Shown one piece after another: positions 12,446-21,425 of a stretch of 64,000 nt of DNA; within the stretch, counting starts at the first letter, position 1, and each line of letters opens with the position of its first letter. Origin of the DNA: Umezawaea endophytica (lineage in GTDB: Bacteria; Actinomycetota; Actinomycetes; Mycobacteriales; Pseudonocardiaceae); assembly GCF_025061645.1 (NCBI RefSeq), contig NZ_JANYMP010000007.1:42358-106357 (forward strand), in the 5' to 3' direction. Below the pieces are notes generated by a model that was not told where the DNA came from, made no database searches, and saw only the letters and a program-made list of their open reading frames with translations. The translations under genes were made by a program, and so were the position numbers.

Positions 12446-13617
12446 CGAAGCCGAGGATGCGGATAGACATGGTGGCGGCCGCGTGGGAAGCGGAGCCCGC
12501 CGAACACGTGGCGCACATCGAGGACCTCTCCGCCGCGTTGAGCCGCCAGGGCCACGAGGTCACCCTCCACGTCCGGCGCCACGCCCCCGGCCTCCCCGAG
12601 TCCGAGCCCACCCGGCGCGGCTACGACCTCGTACGGGTGCCCGTCGGTCCTCCCACCCGGCTGCCGAAGGCGGCCCTGATCCCCCACCTCGACGAGTTCG
12701 CGGCGTACCTCGACCGCGACTGGGCCAAGCACGCGCCCGACGTGATCCACCTGCACTCCTGGCACTCCGGCCTGGCGGTGCGCGACTCACCCGCCCCGCT
12801 GGTGCAGTCGTTCCACGGGATCAGGGTCGTGGAGCACCGGATCGACCGCATGGTCGTGCGGGGGCGGACCGACCTGGAGCGGTTGGTGGCCCTCGGCGCC
12901 GACCGGGTCATCGCGGCGAGCAGCGACGAGGTGTTCGGGCTGGTGCGCATCGGCGTGCCGGGCGCGCGGATGTCGGTGGTGCCGTGGGGTGTCGACACCG
13001 ACCGGTTCCGCCCGGACGGTCCCGTCGCTCACCGCGGCGCCGAGCGCCGGGTGGTCGCGCTGGGGAGCGCGCTGCCGTACAACGGCCTCCGCACCGCCAT
13101 CACCGCGATGGCGGCCGTCCCCGGCGCCGAACTGCTCATCACGGGGCCGGCCCGGCCCGCGGCGCCCGACGAGGAGTGCGGCCTCCTGGAGCACGCGCGC
13201 AGGATCGGCGTCGCCGACCGGGTCCGGTTCACCGGCGAGGTGCACCCCGACGACCTGCCCGCGCTGCTGCGCTCGGCGGACATCGTCGTGTGCGTGCCGT
13301 GGCACGAGCCGTGCGGCGTCGCGGTGGTGCAGGCCATGGCGTGCGGGGTCCCGGTCATCGCGACCGCGGTGGGCGCGATGACCGACGTCATCATCGACGG
13401 CGTCACCGGCGTGCTGGTCCCACCCCGCGACGCGGTCGCGCTCCGCCGGGCGCTGCGCGAACTGCTGGAGGACCCGATCAAGCGGGACGTCTGCGCGATC
13501 AACGGCACCGACCGCGCACGGGCGCGCTACTCGTGGAACCGGATCGCGACCGAGGTGGCGAACGCCTACCGGAAGACGACCCGCACCCGGCGCCGGGGAG
13601 CCACCGCCGAGAAGTGA
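12442..13617 (+). CDS. GT4-family glycosyltransferase
   Basis: This 391-residue GT-B enzyme belongs to the glycosyltransferase family 4 type seen in MshA-like proteins. It has an N-terminal domain with HIEDLSAALSRQGHEVTLHVRR and a C-terminal nucleotide-sugar site, HEPCGVAVVQAMACGVPVIA. The family's E-x7-E motif is present as Glu289-x7-Gln297, so the second acid is replaced by glutamine. The GTG start is chosen for its 4-base overlap with the STAS stop; an ATG at 12457 is an alternative. The acceptor is unknown. Pairing with a STAS protein is unusual and unexplained. Confidence 0.85.
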   Translation: MTKPRMRIDMVAAAWEAEPAEHVAHIEDLSAALSRQGHEVTLHVRRHAPGLPESEPTRRGYDLVRVPVGPPTRLPKAALIPHLDEFAAYLDRDWAKHAPDVIHLHSWHSGLAVRDSPAPLVQSFHGIRVVEHRIDRMVVRGRTDLERLVALGADRVIAASSDEVFGLVRIGVPGARMSVVPWGVDTDRFRPDGPVAHRGAERRVVALGSALPYNGLRTAITAMAAVPGAELLITGPARPAAPDEECGLLEHARRIGVADRVRFTGEVHPDDLPALLRSADIVVCVPWHEPCGVAVVQAMACGVPVIATAVGAMTDVIIDGVTGVLVPPRDAVALRRALRELLEDPIKRDVCAINGTDRARARYSWNRIATEVANAYRKTTRTRRRGATAEK

Positions 13618-13627
13618 CGCGGGCGGG

Positions 13628-14848
13628 TCAGAACAGTTCCGGGCAGTGCGGGGAGTGCTCGGCGAGGAACGCGACCGACAGCGCCCCGACCGAGCCGGAG
13701 GTGTGCTCCCGCACGCGCCCGGCTCGGGCGAGCACGGTCAGGCGCGTGCCGCCGAGGAACGCCGAGCCGAGCGCGGCGACGTCCGCGGTGACGTCGGGGT
13801 CGTCGTGGGTTCTTCGCACCGTCGCGCGCCCCTTCTCGACGGTGAACCGCCACCGGCCCGCGTTCCACGGGAACAGCGGGTCGTCCACCTCGACCACCAC
13901 GTCCACGTCGGCCAGGTAGCGCCGCTGCTCCAGGGCGCGGTCGAGGTGGACGAGCCGCACCCACAGGGCGTCGTTGCGCCGCCGGACCGCCGCGCGGGGG
14001 TTGGCCAGCATGTGCGTGATCGGGTCGTCCGCGGACGTGTAGTGCGTGACCTCGCCGCCGAGCCCGAGGTCGAGCAGGTGGCGGTACAGGGCGGCGTGGG
14101 CGACGTCGGTCTCCGCGACCAGTTCGTGCACGTGGATCTCGTCCTGCGGTCCGCGCGCGTCCCACGCGGTCTTCACCCGGTAGACGGCGTACCCCTGCGG
14201 GTGCAGGGCGTAGCGAAACGCCGAGAGCCCGTCGCGGTACCGGTCCTCGTCGGCGAGGTGGAACTCCCACGAGCCGTCGGTCCGGCCGAGCCAGCCGACG
14301 CGCGAGGTCCGCACGCGCTCGTACACCTCCTTGAGCACCGGAACGGCCTCGTGCCGGGCGACCTCGCGGACGATGGCGTCGCCGACGTCCACCCCCGCGT
14401 GGAACTCCGCGCCGTGCGGCAGGGCCACGTGCAGCAGGTCCGACGCCAGCGACCCGCAGCCGAAGCGGCTGTAGATCGCGCCGTCGGAGGCCCACAGGAT
14501 CGCGAACGCCTCGCCCTCCGGGCTCCGGACGCTGTCCACCAGGCTCGACACCAGCAGGCTCAGCGCTCCCCTGCGCTGGTAGCCGGGCCGCACACCCGCC
14601 GCGGTCAGTGCGGCGGTCGGCGCCACGACACCGCCGGGCAGGGTGATCTCACGGGTGAGCACGGCTCCGACCCCGACCATCTCGTCGCCGTGGAAGACAC
14701 CGCGGGTCCGGTCGTACTCGAGGACGTGCTCGACGCGCTCCGGCCGGTCCTCGTCCAGATCGGTGAGGAACGCCCCGGCGAGGACGTGGCGCAACGGCAC
14801 CACGTCACCTCGGGAGAGAACACGGACTGTGAAGGCGCCATCACCCAT
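13628..14848 (-). CDS. Eis-like GNAT N-acetyltransferase
   Basis: This 406-residue protein has the three-part layout of Eis enzymes: two GNAT-like regions (acetyl-CoA loop VRPGYQRRGALSLLV near residue 85) and a C-terminal SCP-like domain. The chain ends in phenylalanine (PELF), matching the C-terminal residue whose carboxylate acts as base in mycobacterial Eis. Such enzymes acetylate amines, including aminoglycosides; the native substrate here is unknown. The ATG at 14848 is preferred because AAGGA lies seven bases upstream. The shared upstream region has an iron-box-like element. It converges closely on the glycosyltransferase gene. Confidence 0.87.
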   Translation of the reverse strand: MGDGAFTVRVLSRGDVVPLRHVLAGAFLTDLDEDRPERVEHVLEYDRTRGVFHGDEMVGVGAVLTREITLPGGVVAPTAALTAAGVRPGYQRRGALSLLVSSLVDSVRSPEGEAFAILWASDGAIYSRFGCGSLASDLLHVALPHGAEFHAGVDVGDAIVREVARHEAVPVLKEVYERVRTSRVGWLGRTDGSWEFHLADEDRYRDGLSAFRYALHPQGYAVYRVKTAWDARGPQDEIHVHELVAETDVAHAALYRHLLDLGLGGEVTHYTSADDPITHMLANPRAAVRRRNDALWVRLVHLDRALEQRRYLADVDVVVEVDDPLFPWNAGRWRFTVEKGRATVRRTHDDPDVTADVAALGSAFLGGTRLTVLARAGRVREHTSGSVGALSVAFLAEHSPHCPELF

Positions 14849-14882
14849 GAGCAGATCCTTTGAGCCGTTGACCACCGGAAAG

Positions 14883-14901
14883 AAAGCGAAGGCTAACCTA
14901 A
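14883..14901. promoter_or_regulatory. Possible IdeR/DmdR-type iron box
   Basis: The right half GGCTAACCTAA is identical to the actinobacterial iron-box consensus and the whole 19-base window matches at 14 positions. The left half is poor. It sits between the divergent Eis-like and cysteine-desulfurase-like genes, so iron-dependent repression of either is possible. Confidence 0.4.
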
Positions 14902-14975
14902 CTTCACGTCGAGTGACATCACTTCGCGTCCATCACCACTTCCGTGTCCGTCCGCACTGGACGAGGCTGGCCGCC

Positions 14976-16190
14976 ATGACCTTCGACATCGCCGCCATCC
15001 GCTCCCGGTTCCCCGCGCTGCTCGACGGGTACGCGTACCTCGACGGCGCGGCGGGCACGCAGACGCCGTCCTCCGTGATCGACGCCATCTCGACGGCCTA
15101 CCGGGTCGGGATCGGCAACGTGGGCGGCCCGTTCCCGGCGAGCGCCCGGTCGACGGCGATCGTCGCCGACGCGCGGCAGGCGGTCGCGGACCTGGTGGGC
15201 GGCGACCCGTCCGGGGTGGTGTTCGGGCCGAACAGCACCACGCTGATCTACCGCTTCGCGCACACCCTGGCCGCGGACTGGCAGGAGGGTGACGAGATCG
15301 TCGTGTCCCGCCTCGACCACGACGCGAACGTCCGCCCGTGGGTCCAGGCCGCGGCCCGCGCCGGAGCCGTGGTCCGCTGGGCCGAGGTGGACGTCGACAC
15401 CGGCGAACTGCCTGCGGACCAGTACGACGCGCTGATCGGCGACCGCACCAAGCTGGTGGCCGTGACGGCGGCGAGCAACATCCTCGGCACCCGGCCGGAC
15501 GTCGCCGCGATCACCGCGAAGGCGCACGCCGCGGGCGCGCTGACGTTCGTCGACGGCGTCCACTCCACGCCGCACGACCTGCCGGACGTCCGGGCGCTCG
15601 GCGCCGACTTCTACGTCACCAGCGCGTACAAGTGGGCGGGCCCGCACATCGGCGCGCTCATCGCCGACCCGGCGCTGCTGGAGACGCTGCACCCGGAGAA
15701 GCTGATGCCGTCGCCGGACCGGGTGCCGGACCGGTTCGAGACGGGCACCGCCCCGTTCGCCGACCTGGCGGGCGTCACGGCCGCCGTGGAACACCTGGCC
15801 GGACTCGCGCTGCCGCGCCCGTCGCTGTCCCGCCGCGAGCGGCTGCGGGTGTCGATGGAGGCCGTCGGGGCGCACGAGCGCGACCTGTTCGAAGTGCTGC
15901 TGGGCGGCCTCGCCGGGCTGCCGGACGTGACCCTGTACGGCAAGCCCGCCGAGCGGACCGCCATCGCCTACTTCCGGGTCGCGGGCCGCACCCCGGCCGC
16001 GGTCGCCGAGCACCTGGCGGTCAGCGGGGTGAACGTGTGGCACGGGCACAGCTACGCGTGGGAGTTGACCGGGGCGCTCGGCCTGCGGGACTCCGGGGGC
16101 GCGGTGCGGGCGGGCCTGGCGCACTACAACGACCGCGCGGACGTCGACCGGCTGCTCACCGCCGTGGCGGAGCTGACCGGGGCGGGGTGA
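14976..16190 (+). CDS. Cysteine desulfurase-like PLP aminotransferase (no catalytic cysteine)
   Basis: This 404-residue class V aminotransferase-fold protein has the PLP lysine at Lys219 (VTSAYKWAGPHIG) and the aspartate segment FVDGVHSTPHDL. Where true IscS/SufS enzymes carry the active-site cysteine loop, this protein reads WHGHSYAWE (355-363), with no cysteine. This matches the VC1184-type branch (annotated cysteine desulfurase-like) rather than an Fe-S sulfur donor. It probably performs another PLP reaction, for example a lyase or transaminase step. It is divergent from the Eis-like gene. The ATG has GAGG about nine bases upstream. Confidence 0.85.
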   Translation: MTFDIAAIRSRFPALLDGYAYLDGAAGTQTPSSVIDAISTAYRVGIGNVGGPFPASARSTAIVADARQAVADLVGGDPSGVVFGPNSTTLIYRFAHTLAADWQEGDEIVVSRLDHDANVRPWVQAAARAGAVVRWAEVDVDTGELPADQYDALIGDRTKLVAVTAASNILGTRPDVAAITAKAHAAGALTFVDGVHSTPHDLPDVRALGADFYVTSAYKWAGPHIGALIADPALLETLHPEKLMPSPDRVPDRFETGTAPFADLAGVTAAVEHLAGLALPRPSLSRRERLRVSMEAVGAHERDLFEVLLGGLAGLPDVTLYGKPAERTAIAYFRVAGRTPAAVAEHLAVSGVNVWHGHSYAWELTGALGLRDSGGAVRAGLAHYNDRADVDRLLTAVAELTGAG

Positions 16191-16258
16191 CCACGCGGCC
16201 AGGGTGGAGCGCGGGACGTCGACGGAGGTCGACGTCCCACCGCCTCACCGAACGGGCG

Positions 16259-16561
16259 TCAGCCCGCTCGGTCCTCCCGCCACGCGTGGAACGCCCGGTA
16301 GCCGACCAGCACCGGCAGGCTCGCGGTCACGACCGCGCCCACCGCCACCACGACCACCGACGACCACCACGTACCGAGGACGATCACGGCCAGACCGACC
16401 AGGTAGGTCGCCAGCAGCACCACCACGTCCCTGACCGCGCGAGGCGCTCGTGGCCTCCGCCCGTTCAGCTTCCGCACCGTGGCGGCGAACCGGGGATCGC
16501 CTTCGGTCAACCGCCGTTCGATCTCCGCGAGTTGCCGTATCTCCTGATCGCGCAACGCCAC
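16259..16561 (-). CDS. DUF3040 small membrane protein
   Basis: This 100-residue protein begins MALRDQEIRQLAEIERRL and contains DPRFA, the hallmark opening of the actinobacterial DUF3040 family. Two transmembrane helices follow, at about 47-66 and 68-88 (VVVLLATYLVGLAVIVLGTW and VVVVAVGAVVTASLPVLVG). The function is unknown; members are small cytoplasmic-membrane proteins. The gene stands alone, convergent with the PLP enzyme gene. Confidence 0.85.
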   Translation of the reverse strand: MALRDQEIRQLAEIERRLTEGDPRFAATVRKLNGRRPRAPRAVRDVVVLLATYLVGLAVIVLGTWWSSVVVVAVGAVVTASLPVLVGYRAFHAWREDRAG

Positions 16562-16811
16562 TCGTCAGCCACCTCCGCGCTGTGGACCCCGACCGGAACC
16601 AGTATTACCCAGTATTCCGCCGGTGGCCACGACATCGGCCTTGACGGCGCCGCGGTCCAGACCACAGGAGGCGCTCGGCGTCCCCCTCCGCGCGAACTCT
16701 GGGAACGCTCCCAGCTCTCCGTTCGCCCCGACGAGGTCGATCGGCGGGTGGCGGCCCCGGCCCGTGCGAAGATCCCTCCGAGGTGACCGGGTTCGACCGC
16801 GGAGGGTGCCG

Positions 16812-17387
16812 ATGTACGCCATGTCCCTGGGCGACGACGGCGCGGAACTGCGTCCGCTCACCCCCTGGCACGCGCAGGAGTTCCTCACCCACCTCGACCG
16901 CGGCCGCGAGTTCGTCGGCCGCTTCGTCTCGCTGCCCGACGTCGTCACCGACCTGGCGTCGAGCCGGGCCTACCTCCGGTCGTACGCGGAGAAGGCCGCG
17001 TCGGACACCGGGCGGATCGACGGCATCTGGGTGGACGGCGCCCTGGTCGGCGGGGTGGTGCTGCGCACGATGGACCTCACTCTCGGCGTCGCCGAGGCCG
17101 GCTGCTGGCTGGAGCCGTCGGCGGCGGGCCGGGGCCTGGTGACCAGGGCGGTGCGGGTGCTCGTGGACTGGGCGGTCCACGAACGGGGCGTGCACCGCGT
17201 GGAGTGGCTGGCGGCGGCGGAGAACACGGCCAGCACCGCCGTGGCGCGGCGACTCGGGTTCACCAGGGAGGGCGTGCTGCGGGAGAGCTACCCGCACCGC
17301 GGCAAGCGGTACGACATCGAGGTCTGGTCCGTCCTGGCGCCCGAGTGGCGGCGTCCGTCCCCGGTGGACCGAGCGGTGCGCGCCTAG
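16812..17387 (+). CDS. RimJ/RimL-type GNAT N-acetyltransferase
   Basis: This 191-residue GNAT protein matches ribosomal-protein-serine/alanine acetyltransferases: a divergent acetyl-CoA loop (LEPSAAGRGLVTRAVRVLVD), HRVEWLAAAENTAS and the late RLGFTREGVLRESYPHRG motif. It acetylates an N-terminal or side-chain amine; the target is unknown. The ATG at 16812 has GGAGGG six bases upstream, so the longer open frame upstream is not used. It converges on the rhamnosidase gene, with a shared hairpin between them. Confidence 0.9.
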   Translation: MYAMSLGDDGAELRPLTPWHAQEFLTHLDRGREFVGRFVSLPDVVTDLASSRAYLRSYAEKAASDTGRIDGIWVDGALVGGVVLRTMDLTLGVAEAGCWLEPSAAGRGLVTRAVRVLVDWAVHERGVHRVEWLAAAENTASTAVARRLGFTREGVLRESYPHRGKRYDIEVWSVLAPEWRRPSPVDRAVRA

Positions 17388-17402
17388 CGCCACCACCGCA
17401 CC

Positions 17403-17438
17403 GGGAGGGCGCCACCCCGGTCGGGGTAGCGCCCTCCC
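17403..17438. terminator. Bidirectional hairpin terminator
   Basis: A 36-base near-perfect hairpin: GGGAGGGCGC (17403-17412) pairs with GCGCCCTCCC (17429-17438), and ACCCCG pairs with CGGGGT around a GT turn. There is a single C/A mismatch. It lies between two convergent genes and can serve both. Confidence 0.8.
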
Positions 17439-17447
17439 TGGTCCCGG

Positions 17448-20400
17448 CTACGCCGGGGCGGTGAAGGTGTAGCTACCGGCGGGCAGGCGGTACGCCGCCG
17501 CGCCGCCCCCGTACCCGAACGGCACGGCCTGGGCCGGGGCCGTCACGGCCGCCGCCGACCCCGCCGGTACCCGGACGGTCGCCGACGCCCCGGCGGGCAC
17601 CGTGACCCGGAGCGTCAGCACGCCGCCGGAGATCGACCAGTCGCTGACCGCCTGGCCGTACGGCGTCTCGTAGGCGGACTTCGCCGACGTCAGCCCACCG
17701 CCCGGTTTGGGTGCGATCAGCAGCGACCGGTAACCGGGCGAGGCCGGGCCGAGGCCGCCGACCTGGCGGTAGAGGAAGTCGCCGACCGAGCCGAACCCGT
17801 AGTGGTTGAAGGAGTTCATCCCCTTGTCCTGCAAGCTCCCGTCCGGTCGGATGCTGTCCCAGCGCTCCCAGATCGTCGTCCCGCCGGTGTTCACCATGTA
17901 GCCCCAGCCGGGGTAACCGGGTTGCAGCAGCACCTGGTACGCGACATCGGAACGGCCGTGGTCGACCAGCACCGGCAGCAGGTTCTCCACGCCGAGGAAC
18001 CCGACCGTCAGGTGTCCGCCGGAAGCGCCGATCCTCGCGACCAGCTTGTCCACCAACGACTGCTTCCGGTTCTGCGGCACGAGGCCGAACGCGAGCGCCA
18101 GCACGTACCCGGTCTGGGTGTTGCCGGACACCGTGCCGTCGGCCGCCACGAACCGCGAGGTGAACGCCGCCGCCACCTGGTCGGCGAGCGCCGCGTACTT
18201 CGAGGCGTCCGCCGTGCGCCCGGTCGCCTCGGCCATCCGCGACACGAGCCGCGCCGACCAACTGAAGTACGCCGTGGAGATGATGTTGCGGGCCGTGTCG
18301 TCCTGGACGTTGAGCCAGTCGCCGAAGCCGTTGTCGTCGCGGATCAGGTTCCCGTCGGCGGTGGAGCGCAGGAACTCGATCCACCGCGTCATCGCCGAGA
18401 AGTTCTCGTCGACCACCCGCAGGTTCCCGGAACGCTGCCACAGCGTGTAGGGCACGATCACCCCGGCGTCGCCCCAGCCCGCGATGCCCTGTCCCGCACC
18501 GAGGTCCGGCGCGGTGTTGGTGAAGGCGCCGTCGGCGTGCTGCGCGTCGGTGAGGTCGTCGGCGAACTTGTCCAGGAACGTCGACATGTCCATGTTGAAC
18601 GTCGACGTGGCCGCGAACGACGCGATGTCACCGGTCCAGCCCAGCCGCTCGTTGCGCTGCGGGCAGTCCGTCGGCAGGGAGAGCATGTTGGAGCGCTGCC
18701 CCCACACGATGGCCTGCTGCACCTTGTTGAGCATCGGGTTGGACGTGGTCAGCGTGCCCGCCTCGGGCGCCGCCGTCCACGCGGTGCGGCCGGTGATCGC
18801 CGACGTGGTCGGGGTGCCGGGGAAGCCCGTCACCTCGACGTAGCGGTAGCCGTGCACGGTGAACCGGGGCTCGTAGGTCTCGGTCCCGTTGCCGGACAAC
18901 GTGTACTTGTCGGTGCCAAGGCCGTCGATGCGCAGGTTGTCGGTGTAGAGCGTGCCGTCGGCGTTGAGGATCTCGCCGTGCCGCATCGTCACCACGGTGC
19001 CCGCCGGGCCCGCGACGCGCAGCCGGTTCCAGCCGGTGGCGTTCTGGCCCAGGTCGAAGATCCACACGCCGGGCTTCGGCTGGGTGATCGCGATCGGGGT
19101 CCGGTCCTGCTGGACGCGGACGCCCTCGTCCGCCTGGGACACCAGCTTCGGCGGCGCGTCGGACCGCACGCCGACCGCGCCCCAGGAGCTGTCGTTGAAC
19201 GCGGCCCCGTCCCAGCCCGCGGGGAGCTTGCGGGCGTCGTACCGCTCCCCCATCTGCATGTCGTCCGCGGTGATCGGGCCCGCCGCGTACTTCCAGGAGC
19301 TGTCCGTCGCGACGACCGAGGTGGTGCCGTCGGTGTAGGTCAACCGCAGTTGGGCGGAGTACCAAGGCTTGGGGCCGTAGTTGCTGCCGCCGTACCAGGC
19401 GATCGTGCCCGCGTACCAGCCGTTGCCCAGCCACGCGCCGAGCGCGTTCGAGCCCTGGACGATCCGGCTGGTGACGTCGTACTCCTTGTACTGCAACCGC
19501 TTCCGGTAGTCGGTCCAGCCGGGGGCGAGGACGTCGTCACCGACCTTGGCGCCGTTGAGCCTGGTCTCCTGCAAGCCGAGCGCCGTGGTGAACAGCCGGG
19601 CCTTGGCGACCGGCTTGCCGACCGTGAAGGCCTTGCGGAGCAACGGGGACGGCGTGGTCTGCGGCACGCTGACGCCGCTCCCCCACGCCCCCGCGCCGTA
19701 GGCGGCCGCCACCCTGGCCGCGGCCCAGGAGGAGTCGTTGAAACCGGGCTGCTCCCAGCCCGCGGGCGCGGTCTGCGAGGACTTCCAGGAGCCGTCGGTG
19801 CTCGCGACGACATCGCTGCCCACGACGAGCCGCGCGATGACCCCGGCGGGCGACTGGCTGGTGTTCTGGCCGGACAGGGCGATCGTGTTGGCGCCCGCGC
19901 GCAGCCTGCTCGCGACGTCGACGACGGCCGCCGTCTTCCACGAGTCCGCGACCCGCGGCGACGTGCTGACCTGCGTGCCGTTGATCCACACGTCCACGGT
20001 GTCGTCACCGGTGGCGATCAGGCTCGCGACCTGGGGCGCCGAGGCGAGGGTGACGTTCGCGCGGAAGTAGCGGGTCGCGGCGGGCACCCCGGCGGACGGA
20101 TCGCCCTCGGGGTACCAGATCCAGTTCGCGCCGCCGAGCCCCGGCGAGGTGCCGGGCTGCCCGATGAACGCGCCCTGCCACTCCGTCGCGGGGGTGAGCA
20201 GACCGGTCTCGAACGACCGCACGGCGCTCCAGCCGCTCGCCCGCCCCTGGGTGTCCCAGACCTTGACGCGCCAGTAGTAGCGGGTGTGCGACGCCAGCGC
20301 GCCGCCCGCGTGGACGACGTCCACCGACTGGCCGCTCGCCACGGGACCGCTGTCCCAGACGTTGCCGGTCGCGGCGTCCGCGCTGGTGCTGACGAGCACC

Positions 20401-21149
20401 TGGTAGGCGCCCTGCGCCTGGCCACCGCCGCCGGTGAGCTTCCAGCCGAACCGGGGGCGTGGCGTGTCGACGCCGAGCGGGTCGACCCGGCGTTCCGTGG
20501 TCGTGGCGCCGACGCCCAGCGGCGACGCGGCGTTCGGGTCGGGCGCGACCACCCTGGTCCCCCACGGCCCGGTGCCGTTGGCGCCGAGGTCGGCCGCGGC
20601 GGACCAGCCGCCGTCACCGAAGCCCGGCTTCTCCCAGCCGTCGGCCGGGGTCTGCGAGACCCTCCAGGCGTTGTCGGTGCCGAAGTCGACCGTGCCGCCC
20701 GCGGTGACGACGCGAACCCGTCCGAGCAGGCCGGCAGGCCCCGCGGAGGAGTTGCGCGCCACGACGGCCAGCGTGTTCGCGCCGGAGGTCAGCGCGGACC
20801 GCAGGTCCACGTGCAGCGACTTCGTCCACGAGTCGACCTCGCGGACGGACGAGGCAAGCGGGGTGCCGTTGAGCCAGACGTCGACCGTGTCGTCGCCGGT
20901 GACGACGAACTGGGCCTCCGTGACCCCTCCGGTCGGGACGGTGAACGTCCGGCGGAAGTACCGGTCGCCCGCCGGGGCCGACACGGCGGGGTTGCCCTCC
21001 GGGAACCAGACCCAGTGGGCGTCGGCGAGGCTGACGGGGGTGGCGGCCGAGGCGGTCGGACCCGCCAGGGTCGTCGAGATCAGGAGGAGGACGAGGCTCG
21101 CCACGAGGACGTGCAGGCGTCCTCTCCGGGCGGTTGGTGCGCGTCGCAT
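17448..21149 (-). CDS. Secreted GH78 alpha-L-rhamnosidase
   Basis: This 1,233-residue exported enzyme has a signal peptide to about residue 36 (TASAA). Its GH78 core has the conserved PTDCPQRNERLGWTGD with general acid Glu834 and TIWERWDS with the general base Glu1095. Two similar N-terminal beta-sandwich modules occur at about 42-190 and 340-490, each with W[IV]W[FY]PEG[ND]P and TGDDTVDVW[IL]NGT, with a fibronectin-like segment between them. It removes terminal rhamnose from polysaccharides or glycosides outside the cell. The ATG is supported by GGAG. A LacI-type operator lies 39-56 bases upstream. Confidence 0.95.
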   Translation of the reverse strand: MRRAPTARRGRLHVLVASLVLLLISTTLAGPTASAATPVSLADAHWVWFPEGNPAVSAPAGDRYFRRTFTVPTGGVTEAQFVVTGDDTVDVWLNGTPLASSVREVDSWTKSLHVDLRSALTSGANTLAVVARNSSAGPAGLLGRVRVVTAGGTVDFGTDNAWRVSQTPADGWEKPGFGDGGWSAAADLGANGTGPWGTRVVAPDPNAASPLGVGATTTERRVDPLGVDTPRPRFGWKLTGGGGQAQGAYQVLVSTSADAATGNVWDSGPVASGQSVDVVHAGGALASHTRYYWRVKVWDTQGRASGWSAVRSFETGLLTPATEWQGAFIGQPGTSPGLGGANWIWYPEGDPSAGVPAATRYFRANVTLASAPQVASLIATGDDTVDVWINGTQVSTSPRVADSWKTAAVVDVASRLRAGANTIALSGQNTSQSPAGVIARLVVGSDVVASTDGSWKSSQTAPAGWEQPGFNDSSWAAARVAAAYGAGAWGSGVSVPQTTPSPLLRKAFTVGKPVAKARLFTTALGLQETRLNGAKVGDDVLAPGWTDYRKRLQYKEYDVTSRIVQGSNALGAWLGNGWYAGTIAWYGGSNYGPKPWYSAQLRLTYTDGTTSVVATDSSWKYAAGPITADDMQMGERYDARKLPAGWDGAAFNDSSWGAVGVRSDAPPKLVSQADEGVRVQQDRTPIAITQPKPGVWIFDLGQNATGWNRLRVAGPAGTVVTMRHGEILNADGTLYTDNLRIDGLGTDKYTLSGNGTETYEPRFTVHGYRYVEVTGFPGTPTTSAITGRTAWTAAPEAGTLTTSNPMLNKVQQAIVWGQRSNMLSLPTDCPQRNERLGWTGDIASFAATSTFNMDMSTFLDKFADDLTDAQHADGAFTNTAPDLGAGQGIAGWGDAGVIVPYTLWQRSGNLRVVDENFSAMTRWIEFLRSTADGNLIRDDNGFGDWLNVQDDTARNIISTAYFSWSARLVSRMAEATGRTADASKYAALADQVAAAFTSRFVAADGTVSGNTQTGYVLALAFGLVPQNRKQSLVDKLVARIGASGGHLTVGFLGVENLLPVLVDHGRSDVAYQVLLQPGYPGWGYMVNTGGTTIWERWDSIRPDGSLQDKGMNSFNHYGFGSVGDFLYRQVGGLGPASPGYRSLLIAPKPGGGLTSAKSAYETPYGQAVSDWSISGGVLTLRVTVPAGASATVRVPAGSAAAVTAPAQAVPFGYGGGAAAYRLPAGSYTFTAPA

Positions 21150-21187
21150 GCTGGGCTCCGCGAGGGGTCGAGGGCAGGGGTCCACGC

Positions 21188-21205
21188 AATTAAAACGTTT
21201 CAATT
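21188..21205. promoter_or_regulatory. LacI-family-type operator before the rhamnosidase gene
   Basis: The 18-base element centred on AAACGTTT is palindromic at all but one base pair (arms AATTA/CAATT type). AAACGTTT cores are typical of LacI-family sites. No LacI gene is in the window, so control would be in trans. Confidence 0.6.
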
Positions 21206-21375
21206 ACGCTGACATGACGAAGCTAAGTGATCGCCATCACAGACGTCAACCGCCATGGTGGGGAGCAGGTCGAACCCTGCCTCGAACGGCGGGACCATTC
21301 GGCCCAGCGCTCGCACACCGGCGCGGGGGAACCCGATGCCTCGACAGGCCGTCATGGCCCGCGACGGCCTGGCTC

Positions 21376-21403
21376 GGTGGCAGGCGGGAAGACCCGCCCA
21401 CCA
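21376..21403 (-). terminator. Hairpin after the DUF899 gene
   Basis: GGCGGG-AAGA-CCCGCC (21383-21398), extended by GGTGG/CACC outside, lies 23 bases past the DUF899 stop on the minus strand. It separates this gene from the rhamnosidase promoter. Confidence 0.5.
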
Positions 21404-21425
21404 CCGACCTTGCCGGAATCGTGCG

